64,000 bases of DNA from Halorussus gelatinilyticus. GTDB lineage: Archaea; Halobacteriota; Halobacteria; Halobacteriales; Haladaptataceae. A program made the translations under genes and the position numbers. Under the pieces are notes generated by a model. It made no database searches. It saw nothing but the letters and a program-made list of their open reading frames with translations, and was not told where the DNA came from. This document shows positions 25,268 through 37,727 of the stretch, piece by piece. Position 1 is the stretch's first letter; each line of letters opens with the position of its first letter. The stretch lies in NCBI RefSeq assembly GCF_023238445.1, contig NZ_CP096658.1:2728001-2792000 (forward strand), given 5' to 3'.

Positions 25268-26665
25268 ATGCCCTCCCGCAGACGATTCCTCCTCGGCGTC
25301 GGCCTCGCATCGGGACTCGCCGGATGCACCGGCAGCGAACGCTCCGATTCGACCGGGAGCGACGCGACCGGTCACGGAAACGGAACTCGGCTGACGGCCG
25401 ACGGACCCCCGACGACCGGCGGGGGAACCGCGACCGACGCCGGTACGGCGACCGAACCGACGCGAGAGACGCCCCGACACGAAGCGGTCCGCTGGCGAGT
25501 CGCCTTCGACGCGCCCGTCGAGCGACGACCGGCCATCGGCGGCGACGCGGTGTACGTCGGAGTCGGGGAGGCCGGTCTCTCCGCGAACGGGAGCGATGCC
25601 CGGTCGAGCGGTTCGCTCGCCGCACTCGGCGCGACCGACGGGACGCCCCGATGGACGAGCGCGCTCCCCGCCGCGCCCGCGCGCCGCCCTCGGGTCCGCG
25701 ACGGCGAGGTCTACTGCGTCGCGGGTCGAAGCAACGGGTTCCACGGCGTCGACCACCGCCTCCTCCGGTTCGGAACCGACGGCACCGAGCGGTGGCGGAC
25801 CGACGGAATCGACCAGTTCCTCGACCTCCTGGCGGTCGGCGGCGGTCGCGCCTACCTCGGAACCTGCGACGACGCCCTCGGACTCGACGGCCAGCGACTG
25901 TTCGCGGTTGGCCGCTCGGGTGGTGACGCCCGGTGGTCGGTCGAGACCGGCGACGCCTTCGGGGGGAGGTACCTCGATGGGTCGCTGCTGGTCGGCCTCG
26001 GCGGTCGCGCGGTCGCGCGCCACGACGCCGCCACCGGCGAACGGCAGTGGCAGAAACGGGTCGAAGGCGTGAGGTCGTCGGACGGGTCGTTCGTCGTCGC
26101 CGACGACGCGGTGCTGGCCGGTGGACCTCCGGACGGCGACGGCCGACTCGCGGCCCTCGACCTCGCCGACGGGAGCCAGCGGTGGACCTACGCGGAGGGC
26201 GGCGGCCGAGCGTTCGTCCCGTCTGGCGCGGCACTCGCCGGCGACACGGTCGTCGGAACCGAGTACGACGGTCGCGTCTTCGCGCTGACCGTCGGAGACG
26301 GACGCGAACGGTGGGCGACCGACCTCGACGGTGAGACCCGTCGAGCGCCGGTGGTCGCGGACGGAACCGTCTTCGTCGGCGGGTATCGAAGTAACGCGGC
26401 CGACGTGATTCACGCGCTCGACGCGGAGACGGGAGCGAAGCGGTGGCGTGCCGACGTGCCCGGTTTCTCCGGGGGGATTCACCCGACCGGCGAGACGGTC
26501 GTGGTCCGGGCCGGCGACGGCCGGGCGGTGCGGTCGCTCGATGCGGCCGACGGTTCGGTCCGGTGGTCGTTCGAGGCGAGCGAACCGCTGTCGGCGCCGG
26601 TCGTCGGCGACGGCGGCGTCTACGCCGCGAGCGAGAGCGGAATCGTACGGAAGTTCGAGAAGTGA
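25268..26665 (+). CDS. PQQ-repeat beta-propeller lipoprotein
   Basis: 465 residues. MPSRRRFLLGVGLASGLAGC is a Tat-type signal with lipobox (Cys20). A Thr/Gly-rich linker comes next. About seven WD-like propeller blades then end in W-R/W-T/W-S motifs (for example G-T-P-R-W-T, T-E-R-W-R-T, G-D-A-R-W-S, E-R-Q-W-Q-K and A-K-R-W-R). This resembles the BamB/PQQ-like outer scaffolds common in haloarchaea. The catalytic residues of quinoprotein dehydrogenases are not seen, so it is probably a binding protein. The 200 bp upstream hold no other gene. It is convergent with the NDH-2-like gene, 10 bp apart. Confidence 0.87.
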   Translation: MPSRRRFLLGVGLASGLAGCTGSERSDSTGSDATGHGNGTRLTADGPPTTGGGTATDAGTATEPTRETPRHEAVRWRVAFDAPVERRPAIGGDAVYVGVGEAGLSANGSDARSSGSLAALGATDGTPRWTSALPAAPARRPRVRDGEVYCVAGRSNGFHGVDHRLLRFGTDGTERWRTDGIDQFLDLLAVGGGRAYLGTCDDALGLDGQRLFAVGRSGGDARWSVETGDAFGGRYLDGSLLVGLGGRAVARHDAATGERQWQKRVEGVRSSDGSFVVADDAVLAGGPPDGDGRLAALDLADGSQRWTYAEGGGRAFVPSGAALAGDTVVGTEYDGRVFALTVGDGRERWATDLDGETRRAPVVADGTVFVGGYRSNAADVIHALDAETGAKRWRADVPGFSGGIHPTGETVVVRAGDGRAVRSLDAADGSVRWSFEASEPLSAPVVGDGGVYAASESGIVRKFEK

Positions 26666-26675
26666 GCGACCGAAC

Positions 26676-27845
26676 CTACAGCGAGTCCCACGCCTTCAGC
26701 GCCGTGGGCACTGAACCCACGTCGGCGATCCAGCGCGCGGCGATGGCCTTCTTTAGGAACTTCGCGGGGTAGGAGTTGAACGTCCGGATCGGAACCGTCA
26801 CGCCGCCGGCCTGTACGTCGTGGGCGACCGCCTTGTCGCCGATGGAGATGACCGTCCCCTTGTCCTCGTGAGTCCACGTCTTGAGCGGCTGGTCGTTGAT
26901 GGCGCGGGCGACGTTCTCGCCGACGACCTCCGCGGCCTGCCACGCCGCCTGCGCGGTCGGCGGTGCCGGGTTCTCGCCTTGGTCGACGATGGCCGAGTCG
27001 CCGACCGCGAAGACGTTCTCGTCGCTGGTCTGGAAGTCCGACTCGCAGGTGACGCGGTTGTGTTCGTTGTCGAGGTTACAGCCGTCGAGCGCGTCCTGTC
27101 CGGTGATGCCGCCGGTCCAGACGAACACGTCGTAGTCGAGCGGGTCGCCCTCGTCGAAGTGGATGGCGTCCTCGTCGGCCTCGGTGATGGGGTCGTCGGT
27201 CAGAATCTCGACGTCGGCCTCTTCGAGGTGACGTCGGACCGTACCCTGAAGCTCGGAGTCCTGTCCGGGCATGATCTCTTCGAGCGCCTCCACGAGGTAG
27301 ATGTCGATGGGCGCGCGGTGCTCGTCGCGGTACTCCGCGATTTCGCCCGCGCTCTGGATGCCCGAGAGACCCGCGCCGCCGATGACGACCTGAGCGGGGT
27401 CGTTGCGCGAGGCCTGCGAGGCGGCCTCCTCGACCTGCCGGTGAATCTCGTGGGCGTCGTCGAGTCCCTTGAGGGTGAGGGCGTTCTCCTCCATGCCGGG
27501 GATGCCGTAGTAGGCGGTCTGGCTCCCGAGCGCGACCAACAGGTAGTCGTACTCGACGGCGTCGTCGCCGTCCAACTCGACGGTCTGGTCGTCGGTATCG
27601 ACGCTCTCGACGCGGGCCTGCACGAACTCCGTACTCGGGCTGGCGATCTCGCCGACCGGAATCTTGATGTCGTCTTCGACGCTCGGGTCGCGGATGACGC
27701 GGTGGGCCTCGTGGAGAACGAGGTGGTAGTTGTTCTCGGAAATCCACGTCAGTTCCGCGTCCGCGTGTTCTAACTCGGCTTCGAGACTCTGGACTGCGCC
27801 TGCCCCGGCGTAACCCGCGCCGAGTACGACGACCTTCTCAGTCAT
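26676..27845 (-). CDS. NAD(P)/FAD-dependent oxidoreductase, type II NADH dehydrogenase-like
   Basis: 389 residues with the FAD Rossmann motif VVVLGAGYAGAGAV at about 4-17 and the NAD-binding motif VIGGAGLSGIQSAGE at about 155-169. The closing FAD motif is T-S-D-E-N-V-F-A-V-G-D-S-A near 300. The C-terminus (KFLKKAIAARWI) is amphipathic, as in monotopic membrane quinone reductases. It probably transfers electrons from NADH to menaquinone without pumping. Sulfide:quinone reductase is an alternative, but the conserved SQR cysteines are not visible. Start ATG at 27845. Confidence 0.88.
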   Translation of the reverse strand: MTEKVVVLGAGYAGAGAVQSLEAELEHADAELTWISENNYHLVLHEAHRVIRDPSVEDDIKIPVGEIASPSTEFVQARVESVDTDDQTVELDGDDAVEYDYLLVALGSQTAYYGIPGMEENALTLKGLDDAHEIHRQVEEAASQASRNDPAQVVIGGAGLSGIQSAGEIAEYRDEHRAPIDIYLVEALEEIMPGQDSELQGTVRRHLEEADVEILTDDPITEADEDAIHFDEGDPLDYDVFVWTGGITGQDALDGCNLDNEHNRVTCESDFQTSDENVFAVGDSAIVDQGENPAPPTAQAAWQAAEVVGENVARAINDQPLKTWTHEDKGTVISIGDKAVAHDVQAGGVTVPIRTFNSYPAKFLKKAIAARWIADVGSVPTALKAWDSL

Positions 27846-27975
27846 ACCAGGAACTCCGAAGTCCTCGGATACAAAGGCTTTGAAACCCCGGAACGAATGC
27901 GTGAGAGTCCCACCCACGAAAAAGTGGAAGACAGCTATCTGGTCGGGGACCGGGGCGTCGAAAGAGAGAGCGACG

Positions 27976-28509
27976 TTAGTGGTCGGGTTCCTCGGCGGGG
28001 GCTTCCATCGACTCGATTTTGAGAATCACGATGTTGTTGGTGTCGTCCTTTCCGTTCACCGACCCGGTGACGACGAGTTTCGAGAGCGGCGTGGGACCGA
28101 CGCGGACGTGGTCGCCCTCGTGGAATTTTCCGAGCGACCCCCGGACGTGAATCTCGGCGCGACAGAGTTCCGGGTGGTGGACGCTGGCGAGGTCTATCTC
28201 TTCGACGTTGACGTCCTCGACGGGTTCGTCGCCGAGGAAGATGGGGACTTCGGCCTCTTGGTCCATGTCTTGGACTCCGAGGGCGTCGAACGCGTTGGCG
28301 GTCGGCTTGTACCCGCCCTTCGGACCGGGGACGCCTTCGACGAGTTGGAGGGCCTTGAGACTCTGCATCTGGTTCCGGATGGTGCCGGGGTTTCGGTCGA
28401 CTTCGTCGGCGATGTCTTCGCCCTTGACCGCGTCTTCGGTCTCGCGGTGGAGGTCCACGAGCGCGCGGAGGATCTTCTTTTGACTCGCCGTCAGTTCGAT
28501 TGTAGACAT
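27976..28509 (-). CDS. Winged helix-turn-helix transcriptional regulator
   Basis: 177 residues. The N-terminal HTH (about 4-70) has the recognition element G-E-D-I-A-D-E-V-D-R-N-P-G-T-I-R-N-Q-M and an Rrf2/MarR-like wing GPKGGYKPT. The C-terminal part is beta-rich (about 105-170) with E-G-D-H-V-R-V-G-P-T-P and could bind a ligand. No Fe-S cysteines typical of Rrf2 proteins were seen. The ATG at 28509 is preferred over a TTG two codons upstream because a TTTAAG box is centred 29 bp before it. It lies downstream of a divergent epimerase gene. Targets unknown. Confidence 0.82.
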   Translation of the reverse strand: MSTIELTASQKKILRALVDLHRETEDAVKGEDIADEVDRNPGTIRNQMQSLKALQLVEGVPGPKGGYKPTANAFDALGVQDMDQEAEVPIFLGDEPVEDVNVEEIDLASVHHPELCRAEIHVRGSLGKFHEGDHVRVGPTPLSKLVVTGSVNGKDDTNNIVILKIESMEAPAEEPDH

Positions 28510-28534
28510 TAGCAAATCGTTGGCGATAGATTGG

Positions 28535-28541
28535 CTTAAAT
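28535..28541 (-). promoter_or_regulatory. TATA box of the wHTH regulator
   Basis: ATTTAAG on the minus strand, centred about 29 bp before the ATG at 28509. Confidence 0.5.
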
Positions 28542-28655
28542 GCGACGAACCGAAGGACGGTACGCCAAAATTCGGCGAGTCGGACCGGCGCGCGTCCGCC
28601 TGCTTTCGAACGGAGGAGCGACAGCGATTTGACGGTGGCGGAGGTGGAAGCAGAT

Positions 28656-29576
28656 ATGCACGGAAAACGAGTCCTCGTCACCGGCGGTGCGGGATTCATC
28701 GGATCGAACTTGGCGAACCACCTCGCCGACGACAACGACGTTCTCGCGGTAGACGACTGCTATCTCGGCACGCCCGATAATCTGGACGAGGGAGTCGAGT
28801 TCCACGACGTGAGCGTGGTGGACGACGACCTGCCGACCGAGGACGTGGACGTGCTGTTCCACCTCGCGGCGCTGTCGTCGTACCCCATGCACGAGGAGGA
28901 CCCGACGAAGGGCGCGCGCGTCAACGTCGAGGGCTTCGTCAACGCGGTCGAACAGGTCCGGGAAGACGGCTGTGACACCGTGGTCTACGCCTCGACGTCC
29001 TCCATCTACGGCGACCGGACCGAACCCTCGCCCGAGGACATGGAGGTGACCGCTCGGACGGGCTACGAGGCCTCGAAACTCGCGCGGGAACGCTACGGCG
29101 AGTACTTCGCGTACCACTACGACATGAACGTAGCCGGGATGCGCTTTTTCAGCGTCTACGAGGGCTTCGGCGGCGCGGAGGGACACAAAGACGAGTACGC
29201 CAACCTCATTGCGCAGTTCGCCGACGAAATCGCCGACGGCGAGGCTCCGGTCATCTACGGCGACGGCACCCAGACGCGGGACTTCACCCACGTCTCGGAC
29301 GTCGCCCGCGGCCTCGAACTCGCCGCCGACCACGAACTCACCGGCATCTACAACCTCGGAACCGGCGAGTCCTACAGTCTGAACACGCTGGTCGAGCGAC
29401 TCAACGACGAGTTGGGTACCGACGTCGAACCCGAGTACGTCGAGAACCCGATTCCGGAGAAGGTGTACGTCCACGACACGATGGCCGACGCCTCGAAGAT
29501 GCACGAGGCGACCGGATGGGAACCCCGGATTAGCTTCGAGGAGGGCCTGAAACGCGTCTGTTCGTACTACCAGTAG
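28656..29576 (+). CDS. NAD-dependent epimerase/dehydratase (extended SDR), sugar-nucleotide type
   Basis: 306 residues. Extended-SDR cofactor motif TGGAGFIG at residues 9-16 and catalytic Tyr137-x3-Lys141 (YEASK) with preceding S-T-S-S-I-Y-G. Downstream segments R-F-F-S-V-Y-E, G-D-G-T-Q-T-R-D-F-T-H-V and N-L-G-T-G place it near UDP-glucose 4-epimerase and dTDP-glucose dehydratase. It may supply sugars for S-layer or pilin glycosylation, but no glycosyltransferase is nearby. It is divergent from the regulator, with 146 bp between them. Confidence 0.9.
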   Translation: MHGKRVLVTGGAGFIGSNLANHLADDNDVLAVDDCYLGTPDNLDEGVEFHDVSVVDDDLPTEDVDVLFHLAALSSYPMHEEDPTKGARVNVEGFVNAVEQVREDGCDTVVYASTSSIYGDRTEPSPEDMEVTARTGYEASKLARERYGEYFAYHYDMNVAGMRFFSVYEGFGGAEGHKDEYANLIAQFADEIADGEAPVIYGDGTQTRDFTHVSDVARGLELAADHELTGIYNLGTGESYSLNTLVERLNDELGTDVEPEYVENPIPEKVYVHDTMADASKMHEATGWEPRISFEEGLKRVCSYYQ

Positions 29577-29658
29577 ACGAAGCGTCGCGCTCGCTCGGCA
29601 AGTCTCGCGGGAAGCGGAAATCACGTCTTCTTTACCCCGGCCCCTCCAACGCCGTCGT

Positions 29659-30579
29659 ATGAACGAACAGGTTCGAATCATCGGCGTCCCGATGGACCTC
29701 GGCGCGGACCGACGCGGCGTGGACATGGGGTCGTCTACCATCCGATACGCCGGACTCGCCGACGAACTCGACGCCCTCGGTATCGACGTGACCGACGCGG
29801 GCGACCTGCCGGTCCCCCGCGCCGAGGAGCGCGACCCCGAGGCCGAGCAACCCGCCGAAGGCGAGGCGAAGTTCCTGCGCGAGACCGCCGACGTGTGTAC
29901 CCGCCTCGCCGACGAGGTGGCCGACACCATCGACGCGGGCCAGTTTCCCCTCGTCCTCGGCGGCGACCACTCCATCGCCATCGGGACCGCCAAGGGCGCG
30001 GCCCGAGACGCCGACCTCGGCGTGGTCTGGTTCGACGCCCACGGCGACTTCAACACGCCCAAGACCTCGCCGTCGGGCAACGTCCACGGGATGCCGCTGG
30101 CGGCGCTCCTCGGCATCGGGGACTTCGCCGACACCGAGTGGGCCAACGCGCCGAACATCCGCGAGGAGAACGTCGTACTGGTCGGTCTCCGGAGTCTGGA
30201 CGACGACGAACGGCGGGCCATCCGCGAGAGCGACGTGACCGCCTACACCATGTCGGACATCGACGAGCGCGGCGTCACCCCGGTCGTCGAGGACGCGCTG
30301 GACGTGGCGACCGACGGCACCGACGGCATCCACGTCAGCCTCGACATGGACTGGCTCGACCCGAAGGTCGCGCCCGGCGTCGGGACGCCGGTCCGCGGCG
30401 GCGTCAACTACCGCGAGGCCCACCTCGCCTTGGAGAAGGTCGCCGAGCGCGACGAGAACGAGGGCGTCCTCCGGTCGCTCGAAGTCGTGGAGGTCAACGC
30501 GATTCTGGACGAACACAACGAGACCGCGGAGTTGGCGACCGAACTGGCCGCGAGCGGGCTCGGAAAGCGCATCCTGTAG
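29659..30579 (+). CDS. rocF: Arginase
   Basis: 306 residues, the usual arginase length. Manganese-binding motifs are GGDHSIAIG, WFDAHGDFNTP and S-L-D-M-D-W-L-D-P, and the substrate loop is S-P-S-G-N-V-H-G-M-P-L. The R-x-G-V-D-M-G-S-S start region is typical of arginases rather than agmatinases. The enzyme hydrolyses L-arginine to ornithine and urea. No urease or ornithine genes lie beside it. The 105 bp between this gene and the next show nothing notable. Confidence 0.93.
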   Translation: MNEQVRIIGVPMDLGADRRGVDMGSSTIRYAGLADELDALGIDVTDAGDLPVPRAEERDPEAEQPAEGEAKFLRETADVCTRLADEVADTIDAGQFPLVLGGDHSIAIGTAKGAARDADLGVVWFDAHGDFNTPKTSPSGNVHGMPLAALLGIGDFADTEWANAPNIREENVVLVGLRSLDDDERRAIRESDVTAYTMSDIDERGVTPVVEDALDVATDGTDGIHVSLDMDWLDPKVAPGVGTPVRGGVNYREAHLALEKVAERDENEGVLRSLEVVEVNAILDEHNETAELATELAASGLGKRIL

Positions 30580-30684
30580 CGACGATTTCTCTCCGACCGA
30601 CGGGCGCTTCGCGCCGTACACCGGCGGTCCGCGCCGGCCGCGAACCGGCACCGTGAAGACCGTCCCGCGAGCCCACTGTGACTA

Positions 30685-31350
30685 ATGCCCGACTACGACG
30701 CGATTCTGTTCGACAACGACGGCGTGCTGGTCGAACCGCCGAGCGACGAGACCCTGCGGACGGCGGCCGAGGACGCCTTCCGCGCGGTCGGCGTCGAGTC
30801 GCCCGACGAGGAACACGTCGCGGAGATACTCCGCGGCGTCACGCCCGAGAGTCTGGATGCGGTCTGTGGCGTCTACGATTTGGACCCCGACGAGTTCTGG
30901 ACGGCGCGCGACCGCCACGCGTCGGCGGCCCAGCGCGGCGAGTTCCGCGAGGCGACGCGAGCGCGCTACGACGACGTGGCCGCCATCGAGGAGCTATCCC
31001 ACGACTTCGGCGTCGTGAGTTCCAACCAGCACGCGACTATCGAGTTCGTTCTGGACCACTGCGAGTTCCGCGACCTGTTCGACACCTACTACGGCCGCGA
31101 GTTGGGCCTCGAGAGCCTCGACAGGAAGAAGCCGAACCCCCACTACCTCGACCGCGCGATGGCCGACCTCGGGGCCGAGACCGCACTCTACGTTGGCGAC
31201 AGCGAGAGCGACGTGGTGGCGGCCCACCGCGCCGGTCTCGACTCGGCGTTCGTCCGGCGCGACCACTGCCGAGGTGTCGAGTTGTCGGTCGAACCGGACT
31301 ACGAGGTCACGGACCTGTGGGGCGTCGAAAAGATAGTGAACGGCGGGTGA
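30685..31350 (+). CDS. HAD-superfamily hydrolase (phosphatase)
   Basis: 221 residues. Motif I is ILFDNDGVLVEPP (nucleophile Asp9, acid Asp11). Motif II is V-V-S-S-N-Q. The Lys motif is D-R-K-K-P-N-P-H-Y-L, and motif III/IV is LYVGDSESDVVAAHRAG. A helical cap follows motif I (subfamily I). This resembles phosphoglycolate phosphatase or beta-phosphoglucomutase relatives; substrate not predictable. Confidence 0.9.
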   Translation: MPDYDAILFDNDGVLVEPPSDETLRTAAEDAFRAVGVESPDEEHVAEILRGVTPESLDAVCGVYDLDPDEFWTARDRHASAAQRGEFREATRARYDDVAAIEELSHDFGVVSSNQHATIEFVLDHCEFRDLFDTYYGRELGLESLDRKKPNPHYLDRAMADLGAETALYVGDSESDVVAAHRAGLDSAFVRRDHCRGVELSVEPDYEVTDLWGVEKIVNGG

Positions 31351-31392
31351 CGCCGCCGTCGGGCCGGCGCGGTCGCTCCGACTACCGCTCGA

Positions 31393-33110
31393 CTACTCGA
31401 TGGTCACGTCGTTGAAGTACGCGCTTTCGCCCGACCCGAGGTAGGCGTCGAAGCCGACCCCGCCCGAGGACCACGTCGTGTCGGTGGTCGAAACTTGGGT
31501 GAGTTGGCTCCCGCTACTGTCCAACAGCGTGAGGGTGTGAGTGCCGTCGGTCGCCCACTGGACTTCGAGTTCGTACCACGCGTCCTGCGAGAGCGCCGGG
31601 GTGGACCAGTCGGCCGCGAGTTCGGTACTCGACCCGCCCTCCAACCGGTAGAGCGCGAGGTTGTCGGCGGAGATGTTGACCCGCACGAAGTAGCGATTCG
31701 TGTGGTCTTGGACGCCGTAGCTCAGGTTCGTCTTGGCCGCGCCGCCGCTCCCGCGGACCCAGAAGCTCACCGTGTCGCCCGCCGAGGGGTAGGCGTTCAG
31801 CCCGGAGGTGCTGATGGCCTCGGTGTTCGTCCCGGCGTATTCGAGGGCGTGGGACCCCGAGTGAGTGGGCGACGAGACCACGCTCGCGCCGGAACTTCCG
31901 CGGTCGAAGCCGTACTCCGAGAGGTTGCCGTCCTCGAAGTCGTCCACGACGGTTGCGGAACTCCCGCCGCCGCCGATGTCCGACGGCTGAATCTCCGACC
32001 CGTTGACCGAGAGCGTGTAGTCGGTCTCGGCGTGGTCCGACGACCAGTTGCCGAGCGACCCGTCGTAGTCGTAGGTGTCGCCGTAGCCGTTGCCGGTGAT
32101 GCCGTCGACGGTGTAGGTGCCGTCGCCGTTGTCGGTGATGGTGTCGGCGGTGCCGTCCTCCGCAGAGTTGTCGCCGTTGGAGAGATTCTTCGAGACGTTC
32201 CCGTACACGTCGAACGTGTAGGTCACGTCGCTCGCGCCCGAGGCCGCGACGATTTCGAGTTGGTCGCTCGAACTACCGCCGCCTCCCTTGTCGTTCTGAG
32301 GCCCGTTGGCTGCCCCCTCGGCGGTCGTCGGCACTCCGCTGGGGACGCTCACGTCGGGGCTGCTGCCGACGTTCGTCTTGTTGATGGTGCCGCAGTTGGT
32401 GTAGTACACGCCGTCGGCACCGCAACAAGCGTCCAGTTGCGAGTCAGTGACGTCGACCGTCGCGCACTCGGTGTCGTCGTCTTCGTGGAGACAGTTGCCC
32501 GCTTGGTCGTGTTCCAACAGCACGTCGCAGTTATCGACGGTCAGCGGGGAGCCACCTTCCTTCGCCCATATCCCGCGAGCGTAGGTGCCGCCGTTGTCCG
32601 CCGCGACGGGAACGTCGTCCACGTGAGCGACCGAGTCCTTCACGTACGAGTTGTCGCTGCCGATTCGGTACTGCTGGACGTTGTTGTTGCGGGCGTAACA
32701 GTTCTCGATGCGGACTTCGCCGCCCTCTCCGTTCAACCCGTTGTTTCCGGGGTCGCTCGCGTAGATTCCCTCCTCCAGTCCGCGGAGGTAGAGGTTCCGT
32801 ATCGTGAGCGTCCCGGCGTGTTGTGGTAGACGTAACACGCGGCGGTACCGCCGTCGATGGAACCGTCCCCGATGTAACAGTTCTCGATGAGTCCGGTGTC
32901 CCCGCTGTTCGGGCACTCCGGTAGGAGGACGTGTTCTGCCTCCGGATGGTCGAGTCGGCCCTTGACACCGATGTCACGAACCGTCCAGCCGTCTCCCTCC
33001 GCGTAGATGGTCACGCCGGACTCCGACGCGGTAACGTCGAAGAGGTAGTTCTCGAACGTTTCGCCCGAGCTGACGGTGTACGTCAGGTGTTCGCCCGAAC
33101 TGGTATTCAA
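31393..33110 (-). pseudogene. Frameshifted right-handed beta-helix protein with carbohydrate-binding-like C-terminus
   Basis: Two overlapping frames encode one protein family. The first (33110 to about 32815, TTG start) carries V-S-S-G-E-T-F-E-N-Y-L-F-D and W-T-V-R-D-I-G-V-K-G. The second (from about 32825 to 31393) continues with A-G-T-L-T-I-R-N-L-Y-L-R-G, parallel beta-helix rungs, a Gly/Ser linker and a C-terminal jelly-roll-like module (F-E-D-G-N-L-S-E-Y, then E-Y-A-G-T-N and SAYFNDVTIE). The break sits in ...CACAACACGCCGGG..., where an expected second ACGC copy seems lost. No signal peptide precedes the TTG: a TGA stop lies four codons upstream. It is either a decaying surface polysaccharide-binding gene or a sequencing error. 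Confidence 0.72.
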
Positions 33111-33181
33111 ATAAATATATCAGATAACGAAACGTCTGCCCCGGCGATTCCCGCTCGAAAATAGAGGCGTGCGCTGGCCGA

Positions 33182-35671
33182 TTACTTCTCGCGCTCGACG
33201 GTCTCGGTCGGCCTGTCGCCGTTCGCGTCCGGCACCACGTCCACGGTGGCAACGCCGTCGTCGCCTTCGAGTTCCATCACTTTCACGCCCATCGTGTTCC
33301 GGCCGACCCCGGAGATGTCCGCGGCCCGAATCCGCATGATTTGGCCGCCTTCGCTCATGATGATGAGGTGGTCGGTCGGGCCGACCGCCTTGACCGACGT
33401 GACCCCTCCGTTCCGGTCGCCGGTCTTGATGTCCACGAGTCCCTTCCCGTTACGGGACTGCTTGCGGTACTCGGTGAGGGGCGTCCGCTTGCCGTAACCG
33501 TTCTCCGTGACCGTCAGCAGGTCCTGTTCGGTCTCGTCCTCGACCGCGACCATCCCGGCGACCGTATCGTCGCCTTCGAGGTCGATTCCTCGGACGCCGC
33601 GGGCGTTGCGACCCATCTCGCGGGCCTCGTCCTCGTCGAACCGAATCGACATCCCGTCGCGGGTGGCGACCAGCAGGTCGGTCGAACCGTTCGTCACCTT
33701 CACGTCCACGAGTTCGTCGCCGTCCTCCAACTTCGCCGCGATGATGCCCGTCGAGAGGATGTTGTCGAACTCCGAGGCCGCGGTCCGCTTGACGTAGCCG
33801 TCGCGCGTGACCATGCTCAGACACTCCTCGTCCTCGAAGTCGTCGGTGTTGACGACCGCGGTTATCTCCTCGCCGTCGTCCAGGTCGAGCAGGTTGATAG
33901 CCGACTTGCCCCGCGCAGTCCGGGACATCTCGGGAATCTCGTAGGTCTTCAGACGGTAGACCTGCCCCTGATTCGTGAAGCAGAGGAGATAGTCGTGGGT
34001 GTTCGCCCGGAACACCTTCGACACCCGGTCGCCCTCCTTGATGTCGCCGCCGATGATGCCCTTGCCGCCGCGGTTCTGGGCGTCGAACTGCGAGACGGGC
34101 ATCCGCTTGACGTAGTCCTGCTCGGTGACGACCACGACCACGTCCTCCTCGGCGATGAGGTCCTCGCGGGTCACTTCGTCGGTGTCCTCGATGAACGAGG
34201 TCCGGCGGTCGTCGTCGTACTCGTCTTTGATGGCCAGCAGTTCCTCTTCGATGACCGCGAGGAGTTCGTCCTCGTCGCCCAGAATCGTCTCCAGGCGCTC
34301 GATTCGGGCCTGCACTTCCTCGTACTCGTCTTCGATTTCGGCGGCCTCCATCGATGTGAGACTGCCCAACTGCATCCGGACGATGTGGTCGACTTGGTCG
34401 TCCGAGAAGTCGTAGGCCTCCTGTAGCGCGGCCTTCGCGTCGTCGCGGTCCTCGGCGTCTTGGATGATGTCCACCACGTCGTCGGCGTGTTCGAGCGCCG
34501 TGAGCCGGCCTTCGAGGATGTGAGCGCGGTCTTCCTTCTCGTTGAGTTCGTACTGACTGCGCCGCCGGACGACCTCCTTGCGGTGGTCGAGGTAGTGTCT
34601 CAGGGTCTCCTTCAGCGTGAGGACCTGCGGTTGGCCGTCCACCAGCGCGAGGTTGATGACGCCGAAGGTCTTCTCCAAGAAGCTCTCGAGCAGTTGGTTC
34701 TTGACGACCTCCGCCATCGCGTTCTGCTTCAACTCGACCACGATGCGGATGCCGTCGCGGTCCGACTCGTCGCGGAGGTCCCGGATGCCCTCGATGGACC
34801 CGTCGTTGACCGCGTCGGCTATCTTCTCGACCATCCGGGCCTTGTTGGTCTGGTAGGGAAGCTCCGTGATGATGATGCGGTCGCTCCCGTTCTCGCGCTC
34901 TTCGACCTCGTACTCGGCTCGGACCCGGATGCGCCCGCGGCCGGTCTTGTACGCGGCGTGGACCGCGTTGTGGCCCACGATGTTCGCGCCGGTCGGGAAG
35001 TCCGGTCCCTTCACGTGGTCCATCAGGTCCTCGACGGTCGCGTCGGGGTTCTCGATGAGTTCGACGGTCGCGTCGATAATCTCGCCGAGGTTGTGCGGCG
35101 GGATGTTCGTGGACATCCCGACCGCGATGCCCGACGAGCCGTTGACCAGCAGGTTCGGGAACGCGGCCGGAAGCACGTCGGGTTCCTGCAAGCGGTCGTC
35201 GTAGTTGGCCGAGAAGTCCACCGTGTCCATGTCGATGTCGGCGAGCAACTCCTCGGCGATGGGGGCCATCCGGGCCTCCGTGTACCGCATCGCGGCCGGC
35301 GGGTCGCCGTCCACCGAGCCGAAGTTGCCCTGCCCGTCCACGAGGGGGTAGCGCATCGAGAAGTCCTGAGCCATCCGGACCATCGCGTCGTAGATGGGGC
35401 TGTCGCCGTGCGGGTGGAAGTTACCCATCGTCTCGCCCACGATGGACGAGGACTTCCGGTGGCTCGACCCGCTGGTGACGCCCTCCTCGTGCATCGCGTA
35501 GAGGATGCGCCGGTGGACGGGCTTGAGACCGTCCCGGACGTCCGGCAAGGCTCGACCCGCGATGACGGACATCGCGTAGTCGATGTAGCTCTGCTCCATC
35601 TCGTCTTCGATGCGAGCGGTGTCGATACGTGCAGCGTCCACGTCTGTCGGTTCGGGTACGTCTGAACTCAT
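33182..35671 (-). CDS. gyrA: DNA gyrase subunit A
   Basis: 829 residues. Breakage-reunion domain with catalytic Tyr130 in MRYTEARM, followed by the expected D-G-Q-G-N-F and [16 protein letters not shown] motifs. A coiled-coil arm comes next. The C-terminal beta-pinwheel contains a GyrA-box variant K-Q-S-R-N-G-K-G at about 735, which marks gyrase rather than topoisomerase IV. It introduces negative supercoils together with GyrB. It lies 40 bp downstream of gyrB on the same strand. Haloarchaeal gyrase is the classic novobiocin and quinolone target. Confidence 0.97.
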   Translation of the reverse strand: MSSDVPEPTDVDAARIDTARIEDEMEQSYIDYAMSVIAGRALPDVRDGLKPVHRRILYAMHEEGVTSGSSHRKSSSIVGETMGNFHPHGDSPIYDAMVRMAQDFSMRYPLVDGQGNFGSVDGDPPAAMRYTEARMAPIAEELLADIDMDTVDFSANYDDRLQEPDVLPAAFPNLLVNGSSGIAVGMSTNIPPHNLGEIIDATVELIENPDATVEDLMDHVKGPDFPTGANIVGHNAVHAAYKTGRGRIRVRAEYEVEERENGSDRIIITELPYQTNKARMVEKIADAVNDGSIEGIRDLRDESDRDGIRIVVELKQNAMAEVVKNQLLESFLEKTFGVINLALVDGQPQVLTLKETLRHYLDHRKEVVRRRSQYELNEKEDRAHILEGRLTALEHADDVVDIIQDAEDRDDAKAALQEAYDFSDDQVDHIVRMQLGSLTSMEAAEIEDEYEEVQARIERLETILGDEDELLAVIEEELLAIKDEYDDDRRTSFIEDTDEVTREDLIAEEDVVVVVTEQDYVKRMPVSQFDAQNRGGKGIIGGDIKEGDRVSKVFRANTHDYLLCFTNQGQVYRLKTYEIPEMSRTARGKSAINLLDLDDGEEITAVVNTDDFEDEECLSMVTRDGYVKRTAASEFDNILSTGIIAAKLEDGDELVDVKVTNGSTDLLVATRDGMSIRFDEDEAREMGRNARGVRGIDLEGDDTVAGMVAVEDETEQDLLTVTENGYGKRTPLTEYRKQSRNGKGLVDIKTGDRNGGVTSVKAVGPTDHLIIMSEGGQIMRIRAADISGVGRNTMGVKVMELEGDDGVATVDVVPDANGDRPTETVEREK

Positions 35672-35711
35672 GTGTCGTGTTGGTGTCGGTGGTGTGTTCG
35701 GCTGCCGACGG

Positions 35712-37727
<2,016 letters not shown>

